A stretch of 23,650 nt of DNA. Source: WANQ01 sp964448055. GTDB taxonomy: Archaea; Thermoproteota; Thermoprotei_A; Sulfolobales; WANQ01. Below the pieces are notes generated by a model. It did no database searches, was not told the DNA's origin, and saw nothing but the letters and a program-made list of their open reading frames with translations. The stretch lies in contig CAYUVB010000023.1 of NCBI GenBank assembly GCA_964448055.1, positions 1 to 23,650 of the forward strand, read 5' to 3'. This document shows positions 9,101 to 14,696 of the stretch, piece after piece. The translations under genes and the position numbers were made by a program. Each line of letters begins with the position of its first letter. The first letter of the stretch is position 1.

Positions 9101-10562
9101 TATCCTGGCTTATGTCTATTCCAGTAAACCTTATGGTCGTATAACTTCCACTACCAATAGTTACCCCCTCAATAGTTAATTCTCTAGGACTAAAGCCTTC
9201 AGGTAACACTAGTTTTACGACACCATCGGTAACGTCTACAACATCATTATTTAACAATACTATATTCAAGGTTTTACTAGCTGAGCCAGGAAATGCTCGT
9301 CCATTATCCCAGAATACTTCAACTACATCTATGTATGGCTTCCTATGTTTTAACTCTATTCTAAGAACATAGTTTTGTATAGACCAGAACTCAGCTCCAT
9401 CACTTGAACCAAATATTGTTAAAGTTATGTTAAGCTCCACGTACCTTGTCTCATTAACTACTATGGGGTCAGACTGAATAGTTATATAGTCACCATAACC
9501 ATAGGGTCCTTGAACTATTGTTACACTCTTATTAGTACCATTTATGAACGTTGTATTAGGTGTTAGTAATTCTATAAGTGATGTAATAGAGTTAATCGTT
9601 TTTGTATCCTTGCTTTGAAATACAACGTATATCCTCGTTAGCTTCGTATTATTTGATGTAATATATGTTGTTACACCATAGTCTATTAGATCCAAGATTA
9701 CCTTCGGTGCAGAATCTATTGTTATGTAGAAAGTGGTATCCACATAATCATCGTATACCACTCCATCATCCGTTCTAGCTGTAACACTGCCATGTATCGT
9801 AACCTCGTAGTTCTTGCTGGGATCAGCACTAGCATTAATGTCTATGTTTGATATCGATATAGTTGTTTTATCATTCTTATTTAATACACCTATATCTACA
9901 TGTCTACTCCTAGAACTTATTACCAGTTCTTCCGGTAAGATTATTTCAAGATGACCACTAGTTATAGTAGAATCGCCTCTATTCTCTAACACTATATTTA
10001 ATGTTACACCTTCACTTCCTGGATAAGCATCAGGGGTCCAATAATAGTCTATAACCTCCAGGATTACTGGAGGATAAGGTGAGACCTTGATTGATATACC
10101 CGTAAGCGTCTCTGTATAAGAATTTGTGGTATTCACTACCTTGTAACTTATATCAATACTTAGTGTATACGTTCCCGGATTAGTGGTATCAAGTACATCT
10201 ATGTAATACTTGAATATTACGATGTCTCCAGGTTTAACTACTTCATAAACAGTATCGTTGACATCGTAAGCAGCAGAGCAACCACTATGACCTCTTGATA
10301 TAGTGAAACCTGAGGGTAGATTAATACATCCTGTTATACTATAGATTTCATCTAAGCCTGTATATTTTACCTCTACTATTAGTTCGACATTCCTGCTACC
10401 TGGGTATACTTCTTCTGTGCCGGCGGACGATTTGTAATGACTTGATATAACTGTGAATGAGTTCGAGCTTGAGTATGCTATAAGGTGTGATAAGGGTAGG
10501 ATAAGTGAAGTAATTGTTAGAGATAAGAGGATGAAAGTATATAGTGTTCTCGTTTTATCCAT
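6111..10562 (-). CDS. Giant repeat-rich surface protein (COG1361/S-layer-like), interrupted by an assembly gap
   Basis: About 1483 residues. There is an N-terminal signal sequence (LYTFILLSLTITSLILPLSHLI), a long extracytoplasmic part, then one helix (about 1450-1470) with a basic cytoplasmic tail. The external part is about eleven Ig-like beta repeats of 110-130 residues. Most open with a short hydrophobic strand plus an aromatic/W turn (VIDYYWTPDAYPGS, VEVFWDNGRAFPGS, VVSYGWTSGRAYT, IIGYGWTNNWPVYP). They continue with a TLNIVLxNxG strand and a proline-rich LPEGF-type strand. N-x-S/T sequons are abundant. Three repeats hold paired cysteines. ATG 10562 is set by AGGTG at 10570-10574. A 100-N gap falls in repeat 8-9. 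Lying between the ATPase and permease genes, it is probably the extracellular partner of the transporter. Confidence 0.8.
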   Translation of the reverse strand: MDKTRTLYTFILLSLTITSLILPLSHLIAYSSSNSFTVISSHYKSSAGTEEVYPGSRNVELIVEVKYTGLDEIYSITGCINLPSGFTISRGHSGCSAAYDVNDTVYEVVKPGDIVIFKYYIDVLDTTNPGTYTLSIDISYKVVNTTNSYTETLTGISIKVSPYPPVILEVIDYYWTPDAYPGSEGVTLNIVLENRGDSTITSGHLEIILPEELVISSRSRHVDIGVLNKNDKTTISISNIDINASADPSKNYEVTIHGSVTARTDDGVVYDDYVDTTFYITIDSAPKVILDLIDYGVTTYITSNNTKLTRIYVVFQSKDTKTINSITSLIELLTPNTTFINGTNKSVTIVQGPYGYGDYITIQSDPIVVNETRYVELNITLTIFGSSDGAEFWSIQNYVLRIELKHRKPYIDVVEVFWDNGRAFPGSASKTLNIVLLNNDVVDVTDGVVKLVLPEGFSPRELTIEGVTIGSGSYTTIRFTGIDISQDIKPGKYLFKLIMNGIVRSRDNSYSEFNITMPIIVEVYSYGRDPLRVVSYGWTSGRAYTTSTGIRAYIEFIVNEPVNIQSIKATINLPPQLVFEDNTRKKNITITGNYNFGQTIRISTEPIDIVTTNPGIATITFTVKMLVSVHGSTTWITRYYAIPLEVFEPRLNVTLIDATWMDEASQETYGNTIHLVFQSLSIDNVESIVLIVRPNISGVLFSDGRNTSIQVVRGPIGYGDIVSSDIRGVEVKVKYNEIPLILELNAIIRLGEGYYKATKTIKTTLHVKTSENLLVLSRVETLFRGEYSPLLPSAKDVVIRVTLLNVKPYAITAMKINATSPKGLVIKGIDGTCPGGVNGGSTCTLNLHVDVDKNMKPGIYPIVLNTTYIVRANGATNIYTQSIEFNVVVDDIQQYLPKPIPIEWYWGTRTPTTVFEYNRNAPLTIVVYNPSRYTADGVVVRIKPLNNSVSILEDTSYCGALAPGTTCSNVFHLDLANTSAGIISLNVLIEYLFRNYGVHVVDNTSYEIMLRVERYAGGKGLEIIGYGWTNNWPVYPLTENATYTVTIANRWPYPISGILVELEVPKGFNPVTGRGEAYISGPIQSLNTFTATFTLNVGVVKPGTYPAKIKVDYVVEAGGARIRVXXXXXXXXXXXXXXXXXXXXXXXXXXXXXXXXXXRFGEGDIIEFNIPLNLLVNRTGIYYANATLNFIDQWGNVRRINFTIPIRITGSTKVITVWSPKTLRIVNGTGELSLTIVNDGSSPMYNVYIYLIPKSPIALPVDSVKYMNILYPGRPANITFTLRYNPTSIAYGAEGAMLQYSSLPLIITVLYRDVSGKQYVFNTSTTVLIEPFIDMRFSSDVKAELRGGRLVVSGTLVNYGLSTARSVEVRVIAGNNIASSFIGDIDPASQSAFRVELSTPTQVSTVRVEAVYRDEYNMIHIVSETLPVTVIQINETTTVAEEEFFPTSRLIVVIAVIAFLGIIALLLYRYLKKHGRRLEETIP
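7091..7190. other. Scaffold gap of 100 Ns inside the giant-protein gene
   Basis: Exactly 100 Ns. The frame is kept on both sides, but the true length, and so the number of repeats in the protein, is uncertain; collapsed repeat sequence could explain the gap. Confidence 0.95.
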
Positions 10563-10611
10563 GATTTTACACCTGGCAGAGTCGCTTCTAGATCCCGTAT
10601 TGGTCTATGGT

Positions 10612-10637
10612 GTGTATCTGCAGATATACTTTATAAG
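10612..10637 (-). promoter_or_regulatory. Promoter of the giant-protein gene with a PadR-type operator palindrome
   Basis: On the minus strand CTTATAAAG (10629-10637) is a good TATA box about 70 bases before the ATG at 10562. Immediately downstream is GTGTATCTGCAGATATAC (10612-10629), an 18-base palindrome with one mismatched pair, core TATCTGCAGATA at 10615-10626. The same 12-base core occurs at the padR/ATPase divergent promoter. A protein bound here would block the stretch between TATA box and start site. The giant protein and permease can therefore be transcribed apart from the ATPase gene. Confidence 0.65.
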
Positions 10638-10666
10638 CTTTAATGGCTTTACGATCTATTAGAATG

Positions 10667-11398
10667 TTAAACAGTGTTTATGATACATTTATCAGGATCG
10701 GGATCTAGCGTACCAACGATTAAACCATCTCTAAGTAGGTATATCTTACGTGTACAATTAGCTACCTCTGGGTCATGGGTTACAATAATTATTGTTTGCC
10801 CCTGCTCATTTAGTTTTAGGAATGTCTCCATAACGGTTTTAGCTGATGCTCTATCAAGATTACCTGTAGGTTCATCGGCAAGGATTATCTCAGGTGAACC
10901 AACAATAGCACGTGCGATAGCTACACGTTGTTGTTGTCCTCCACTAAGCTGGTTAGGTCTCTTGTACAACCATGTCTTGTCTCCCCCAACACTAAGTAAT
11001 GCTTTAACAGCGAGGGGTATCCTTTTATGTCTTGGTAGTCCTCGTGCAATTAATGGTAACTCTATGTTTTCTAGTACAGTTAAACGATTAATTAAGTTGA
11101 ATTGCTGGAAGACAAATCCTATCTTGCGGTTACGTATGTAGGCTAATTCTTTGTCATTAAGTTTTGAAACGTCAACACCATCAAGTAGAACCCTGCCTTT
11201 GGTAGGTCTATCAAGTAGTCCTATCATGTTTAAGAGTGTTGATTTACCACTACCACTAGGACCCATAATGGATATGAGCTCGCCTTTACGTACAACTAGG
11301 TTTACACCTCTTAAGCCATAAGTAACTACTTCGCCAACACGATAGATCTTTACAACTCCTTCAAGCCTTATAACTTCCTCAGCATTCTTGGTTATCAC
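10667..11398 (-). CDS. ABC transporter ATP-binding protein, LolD/MacB type
   Basis: A complete 243-residue nucleotide-binding subunit. It has Walker A GPSGSGKST (46-54), Q-loop FVFQQFNL (95-102), signature LSGGQQQR (151-158), Walker B IILADEP (171-177) with catalytic E176, D-loop GNLD, and switch histidine H208 in IIIVTHD. The FQQFNL and ADEPTGNLD wording is typical of LolD/MacB/FtsE-like ATPases rather than importers. The start is GTG 11398, with GAGGGAT at 11404-11410 five bases upstream. The gene is divergent from a PadR regulator and 104 bases upstream of the giant surface protein, whose permease follows. No outer-membrane partner is expected in an archaeon. Confidence 0.92.
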   Translation of the reverse strand: MITKNAEEVIRLEGVVKIYRVGEVVTYGLRGVNLVVRKGELISIMGPSGSGKSTLLNMIGLLDRPTKGRVLLDGVDVSKLNDKELAYIRNRKIGFVFQQFNLINRLTVLENIELPLIARGLPRHKRIPLAVKALLSVGGDKTWLYKRPNQLSGGQQQRVAIARAIVGSPEIILADEPTGNLDRASAKTVMETFLKLNEQGQTIIIVTHDPEVANCTRKIYLLRDGLIVGTLDPDPDKCIINTV

Positions 11399-11465
11399 TG
11401 GTAATCCCTCGGTATCGCTTAGGTAGTACCTACTATTTCTCCAAACGATGTTGTAGCCAGTAAAG

Positions 11466-11490
11466 TTTTATAAATATATCTGCAGATATA
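11466..11490. promoter_or_regulatory. Divergent promoter with shared TATA element and PadR operator palindrome
   Basis: TTTTATAAAT at 11466-11475 is near-symmetric and can serve as a TATA box both ways: rightward for padR (predicted start near 11497) and leftward for the ATPase gene (predicted start near 11443). TATATCTGCAGATATA at 11475-11490 is a perfect 16-base palindrome abutting it. For padR it lies between TATA box and start site; for the ATPase gene it covers the position of the BRE. One bound dimer could block both directions. The core is identical to that at 10615-10626. Confidence 0.65.
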
Positions 11491-11528
11491 CTCCTTAGGA
11501 ATGACAAGGTATGGGAGGAGGTCTAAGA

Positions 11529-12002
11529 GTGCCACCACTGATAACTGATACAGAATTCCTAAAGGTACGTGGCCTATTCCGCTACCTAGTACTTTACGTT
11601 CTAAGAGAAAAACCATTACATGGCTACGCTATAATGAAGAAGATATCAAAGCTCTTCGACAACGACTATGTACCCAGCCCCGGGGTATTATATCCAACAC
11701 TCCAGCTACTCGAGGAAATGGGTCTAATAGAATCAGAAAAACATGGTAGGAGAAAAGTATACAGACTTACTCCTAGCGGCAGAAAATTAATAGAAGAAAA
11801 CAAGCATGAAGTAGAAGAATTCTTAAAGAGAACCAGATATATAAAACAGTTCGCTAAGGAAACAGGACTAATAAAACTAGTAGAACTGGTCCGTAAACTA
11901 TATGAAGATAACACAGAGGTACCAGTCAAGATTAAGGAAGAGATAAGAAAACATATTGAACAAATAATAGAGTTAATGAACAAGGTAATGAGTAGGGAGT
12001 AG
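11529..12002 (+). CDS. PadR family transcriptional regulator
   Basis: A 157-residue winged-helix protein. The N-terminal half has the PadR pattern: FRYLVLYVLREKPLHGYAIM, SPGVLYPTLQLLEEMGLIES, then wing residues KHGRRKVYRLTPSGRKLI. The C-terminal half (about 95-157) is a long charged helix of the dimerising type. I place the start at GTG 11529 because GGAGGAGGT (11514-11522) lies six bases before it; an ATG at 11511 would bury that Shine-Dalgarno inside the gene. PadR proteins commonly repress adjacent transporter genes and release DNA on binding small hydrophobic molecules. Here the gene is divergent from the ATPase gene over a palindrome repeated at the giant-protein promoter, so it is the likely regulator of both. 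Confidence 0.88.
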   Translation: MPPLITDTEFLKVRGLFRYLVLYVLREKPLHGYAIMKKISKLFDNDYVPSPGVLYPTLQLLEEMGLIESEKHGRRKVYRLTPSGRKLIEENKHEVEEFLKRTRYIKQFAKETGLIKLVELVRKLYEDNTEVPVKIKEEIRKHIEQIIELMNKVMSRE

Positions 12003-12003
12003 A

Positions 12004-12030
12004 GGGACCGTTTCTTCTAGACAGGGTCCC
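12004..12030 (+). terminator. Hairpin just after padR, possible terminator
   Basis: GGGACC (12004-12009) and GGTCCC (12025-12030) can pair across a 15-base loop, starting one base after the padR stop codon. No T-run follows, so its role as a terminator is uncertain; an RNA-stability element is as likely. Confidence 0.25.
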
Positions 12031-12055
12031 GTTGTAATTACTATTTAGTCACATA

Positions 12056-12084
12056 GTCATATATACCTCGGGCTCCGAGGTATA
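12056..12084 (+). promoter_or_regulatory. Promoter of the YbjQ-family gene with a perfect inverted repeat
   Basis: A TATA-like CATATATA begins near 12056. It runs straight into a perfect inverted repeat with 10-base arms TATACCTCGG (12062-12071) and CCGAGGTATA (12075-12084), separated by three bases. The ATG is at 12098. The repeat would therefore sit between TATA box and start site, the same architecture as the PadR operators but with a different sequence. It is more GC-rich than its surroundings, so a hairpin in the RNA is an alternative. Confidence 0.5.
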
Positions 12085-12097
12085 CTTTGGTGTAAGT

Positions 12098-12439
12098 ATG
12101 TATAGGTATCAGGATTTCATATTAGCTACAACCGAGAATCTTCCAGGTTATCGTATAATACGTGTAATAGGTGTTGTTAGCGGTAGTGTTGTTATGGCTA
12201 AACACTTAGGTAGGGATATACTTGCAGCTCTAAGGAATATTGTTGGAGGAGAGGTTAAGGAATATACAGAGCTACTTGCACAAGCACGTAACATAGCTAT
12301 TGAACGACTCGTCGAGCGAGCCAAGAGTATGGGAGCTAATGCTGTAATAGGATTAAGGTTCTCGACATCAGCTATTACTAGTGGTGCAGCGGAAATACTA
12401 GCATATGGTACAGCAGTCGTAGCAGAGAAAGAAGGTTAA
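12098..12439 (+). CDS. YbjQ family (UPF0145, heavy-metal-binding domain) protein
   Basis: The 113-residue protein matches the whole length of the YbjQ/UPF0145 family. It shows ATTENLPGYRIIRVIGVVSGSVV near the N-terminus, then GGEVKEYTELLAQARNIAIERLVERAKSMGANAVIGLRF, and ends AEILAYGTAVV. The family forms ring-shaped oligomers; it was once annotated as heavy-metal binding, but its function is unsettled. The ATG at 12098 is preceded by GGTG at 12089-12092. The gene has its own promoter with an inverted repeat and lies 62 bases before the CPBP protease gene on the same strand, so it may be part of the same transcript. Confidence 0.85.
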   Translation: MYRYQDFILATTENLPGYRIIRVIGVVSGSVVMAKHLGRDILAALRNIVGGEVKEYTELLAQARNIAIERLVERAKSMGANAVIGLRFSTSAITSGAAEILAYGTAVVAEKEG

Positions 12440-12444
12440 CAATA

Positions 12445-12499
12445 GCTGTAATTAAACAGCATGCCTACTAGCCTTGTCTACCTATACGTGAGGCTAGTA
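12445..12499 (+). promoter_or_regulatory. Inverted repeats in the leader of the CPBP-PadR-SdpI operon
   Basis: Two nested structures occupy the gap before the GTG at 12502. GCTGT (12445-12449) and ACAGC (12456-12460) flank a TATA-like AATTAA. Then the perfect 9-base arms TACTAGCCT (12466-12474) and AGGCTAGTA (12491-12499) are separated by 16 bases. The right arm contains the AGG of the Shine-Dalgarno GTGAGG (12488-12493). In RNA the hairpin would hide the ribosome site if transcription comes from upstream; in DNA the pair could be the operator of the operon's own PadR regulator. Confidence 0.45.
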
Positions 12500-12501
12500 A
12501 A

Positions 12502-13434
12502 GTGAATAGAAGAATACTTGCTCTTATTGTTTTCTTGCTTATAGCTTTTGGTTTAGCATACTTACTAGACTATCTGGTACTGATACCAATTCTCAAGTCC
12601 AGTACTATACAAAGACCTAGTGCATGGAGTACAGGGCTTTGGTTCCTGGTTTTTGGGATAATAAGAATGTATACTCCATTCCTAGGTGTAATTGTTGCAC
12701 TATTTATACTAGGTTATAGGTTGAAGAGAGGGCTTATAGGCTATGGTCTTAGAGGTGGTCGCGCGGAATACATATTGGTTGGTATGGCTATACCCTACGC
12801 AATATACCTTGTATCATTAGCCTATGGTCTATTACTAGGCTACCAGATAGTTAATCCAGCAGCAATGATCTCTAAGATACAGAACATAGAGTTAGGTGAA
12901 ATGGATCCAAATATGATGATAGTACTTATGCTCTTATCAGCAGTATTCAATGGTTCAACGATTAATGCTCTTGCAGCACTAGGAGAAGAAATGGGTTGGA
13001 GAGGATTCCTTCTCGGAGAACTTGGCGAGAAGCTAGGCATGTACTTCTCAGCGATTATTATAGGAGTTATATGGGGACTATGGCATGCACCACTAATACT
13101 AGTAGGATATAATTACCCACATCATCCAGACCTTATAGGCTTAAGCATGTTCACGCTCATATGTATAGTTTGGAGTATAATATTATCTCAGCTGAGAGTA
13201 CTTGGTAGAAGTGTGATACCGTCAAGTATAATGCATGGGAATATAAATGCTGTTGCGGGGATGATATTACTAAGCTTTAAAGGAGATGAAATATACACTT
13301 CCCCCGTAGGATTACTTGGATTAGTAGCTTCAGCTACAATAGCATTACTAATAGCATTATATATGAGGGGAAAGAACTATAGAGTAGAATTCTATGAGAA
13401 GGGTGAAGAAGTATTTGATAATGTGGAGTATTAA
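12502..13434 (+). CDS. CPBP family intramembrane glutamic endopeptidase (Abi/Rce1-like)
   Basis: A 310-residue polytopic membrane protein, about eight helices. It has the three CPBP motifs: EEMGWRG with E162-E163 and R167 (the EExxxR type), WGLWHAPL with H195, and HGNINA with H245 and N247. These residues form the catalytic centre in Rce1-type enzymes, so the protein looks active. Bacterial members include CAAX proteases and bacteriocin self-immunity proteins. The start is GTG 12502, with GTGAGG eight bases before it. The PadR gene begins three bases after the stop and the SdpI-like gene overlaps that one, so the three form one operon. The substrate is unknown. Confidence 0.85.
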   Translation: MNRRILALIVFLLIAFGLAYLLDYLVLIPILKSSTIQRPSAWSTGLWFLVFGIIRMYTPFLGVIVALFILGYRLKRGLIGYGLRGGRAEYILVGMAIPYAIYLVSLAYGLLLGYQIVNPAAMISKIQNIELGEMDPNMMIVLMLLSAVFNGSTINALAALGEEMGWRGFLLGELGEKLGMYFSAIIIGVIWGLWHAPLILVGYNYPHHPDLIGLSMFTLICIVWSIILSQLRVLGRSVIPSSIMHGNINAVAGMILLSFKGDEIYTSPVGLLGLVASATIALLIALYMRGKNYRVEFYEKGEEVFDNVEY

Positions 13435-13437
13435 GCC

Positions 13438-13800
13438 TTGGACAAGAGTAAGTTAAACAAGATAATAGAGAAGATATTGAAGGATATACGCATAGGTTTT
13501 TATCAATTAATAGTGCTTAAAATAATAGTGGATAAGGGTCAACTACATGGCTATGCCATACGTAAGGCAATTCAAGATCTATCAAGTGGTAGACTTAATC
13601 CTAGTGAAAGCACTATATATGATACGTTAAAGAAATTAGAAAAATACGGTTTAATAGAAGGGTTCTGGGCCCAAAGCCCTTTAGGAGGACCTATGAGAAA
13701 GTACTATAAAGCTAAGAAGGAGGCAAAGATAGTATTAGACCAAGTGCTAGAGGAATTAGAAGAGTTGAATAAGATAATCAAAGGTAGTAAATATGGCTGA
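13438..13800 (+). CDS. PadR family transcriptional regulator (second copy)
   Basis: A 120-residue winged-helix regulator with a clear PadR core: FYQLIVLKIIVDKGQLHGYAIR, NPSESTIYDTLKKLEKYGLIEGF, then the wing SPLGGPMRKYYKAKKEA and a short dimerising helix. It lacks the long C-terminal helix of the PadR at 11529, so the two are different subgroups. The TTG start at 13438 is three bases after the CPBP stop, with GGAG near 13425. It ends eight bases inside the SdpI-like gene. As the middle gene of a membrane-protein operon it is likely an autoregulator; the inverted repeats at 12445-12499 are the natural candidate operator. Confidence 0.87.
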   Translation: MDKSKLNKIIEKILKDIRIGFYQLIVLKIIVDKGQLHGYAIRKAIQDLSSGRLNPSESTIYDTLKKLEKYGLIEGFWAQSPLGGPMRKYYKAKKEAKIVLDQVLEELEELNKIIKGSKYG

Positions 13801-14671
13801 GCAAATATTATCAGCCATATTCTATGCAGTTACATCCATAATTATAGGTACTGGTATAATACTTTATTTAATAGCTAATAAAATCCCACCTAATCCATTT
13901 CTAGGATTCCGTATAGGCTATGCATATGTTTCAAGAAGTGTATGGGTTAAACTGAATAGGATCGCAGGACTCATATTTACGCTAGTAGGGTTATTAACGA
14001 TCGTAGAATCCTTCTTCATTAACTACGAAGTAGTACTATTACTCCTACCAATACAGTTAATAGTTGCAACAATATTACTGGTGGAATATGCTGAAAGAAT
14101 AGCGGAAAGAGAATTAATTAAGATACCCGAAGGGAAGGAAGAAAAATTGGAGCCTATTAAACCGTTTTATCCTCATATTCTACACATAATAGTACCAATT
14201 GCGATGTTAGTTGCCTTCGTATATTTCGCTATAACACTATATCCTCAGTTACCGGAAAAAGTAGCAGTACATTTCAATATACATGACATACCAAATAGGT
14301 ATGGATCTAAAACCGAAGTATTAGCAACTATTATTGCAGCTCCTGCTATGGTGTATACGTTGCTTTTCTTCTTCATATACCTTGGTGTTAAGAAACCCGT
14401 AGCGTTCTATAAGCCTTGGTTTAAGCCTCAAATAGTATATAGAATAGTTAATATCCTTTACACTCTCTTAGCAGTAGTAGCTGTTACAATCACCTTAGCA
14501 TTAATAGATGTATTGTATTACAATGTATATGGGGAACACGTGTTACCGGTGATGATAATAGGTAGTTTTACTACGGTTGTAATATTGGGGTTAACGCTTT
14601 ACCTTGTGGTAATAGTGGTAATGAGTGTAAGGAAGAGGAAGATTATTGTTGGAAAAAATATTGGTGTTTAG
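13793..14671 (+). CDS. SdpI-like membrane protein with DUF1648 domain (domain order reversed)
   Basis: A 292-residue protein with about six or seven helices. Near the N-terminus lies the SdpI signature PPNPFLGFRIGYAYVSRSVWVKLNR (written here as PNPFLGFR at 34-40 and W51...N55-R56). A DUF1648 domain follows, with helix, LPEKVAVHFNIHDIPNRYGSK around H160, and two further helices. In Bacillus SdpI, the immunity protein against the SdpC toxin, DUF1648 comes first and the SdpI domain last, so this protein is permuted. ATG 13793 overlaps the PadR stop by eight bases, so the two are translationally coupled, as in sdpRI. A role in immunity or envelope stress is an inference by analogy. Confidence 0.78.
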   Translation: MAEQILSAIFYAVTSIIIGTGIILYLIANKIPPNPFLGFRIGYAYVSRSVWVKLNRIAGLIFTLVGLLTIVESFFINYEVVLLLLPIQLIVATILLVEYAERIAERELIKIPEGKEEKLEPIKPFYPHILHIIVPIAMLVAFVYFAITLYPQLPEKVAVHFNIHDIPNRYGSKTEVLATIIAAPAMVYTLLFFFIYLGVKKPVAFYKPWFKPQIVYRIVNILYTLLAVVAVTITLALIDVLYYNVYGEHVLPVMIIGSFTTVVILGLTLYLVVIVVMSVRKRKIIVGKNIGV

Positions 14672-14696
14672 TAACAAAAAGTCTTATTCTATCTTC

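Noticed and set aside
11511..11528. ATG 11511 as padR start
   Set aside because: The best Shine-Dalgarno (GGAGGAGGT) would then be inside the gene; GTG 11529 with six-base spacing is preferred.
11419..11616. Minus-strand open frame across the padR promoter
   Set aside because: It runs through the divergent promoter palindrome and the start of padR, has no ribosome site and no family pattern.
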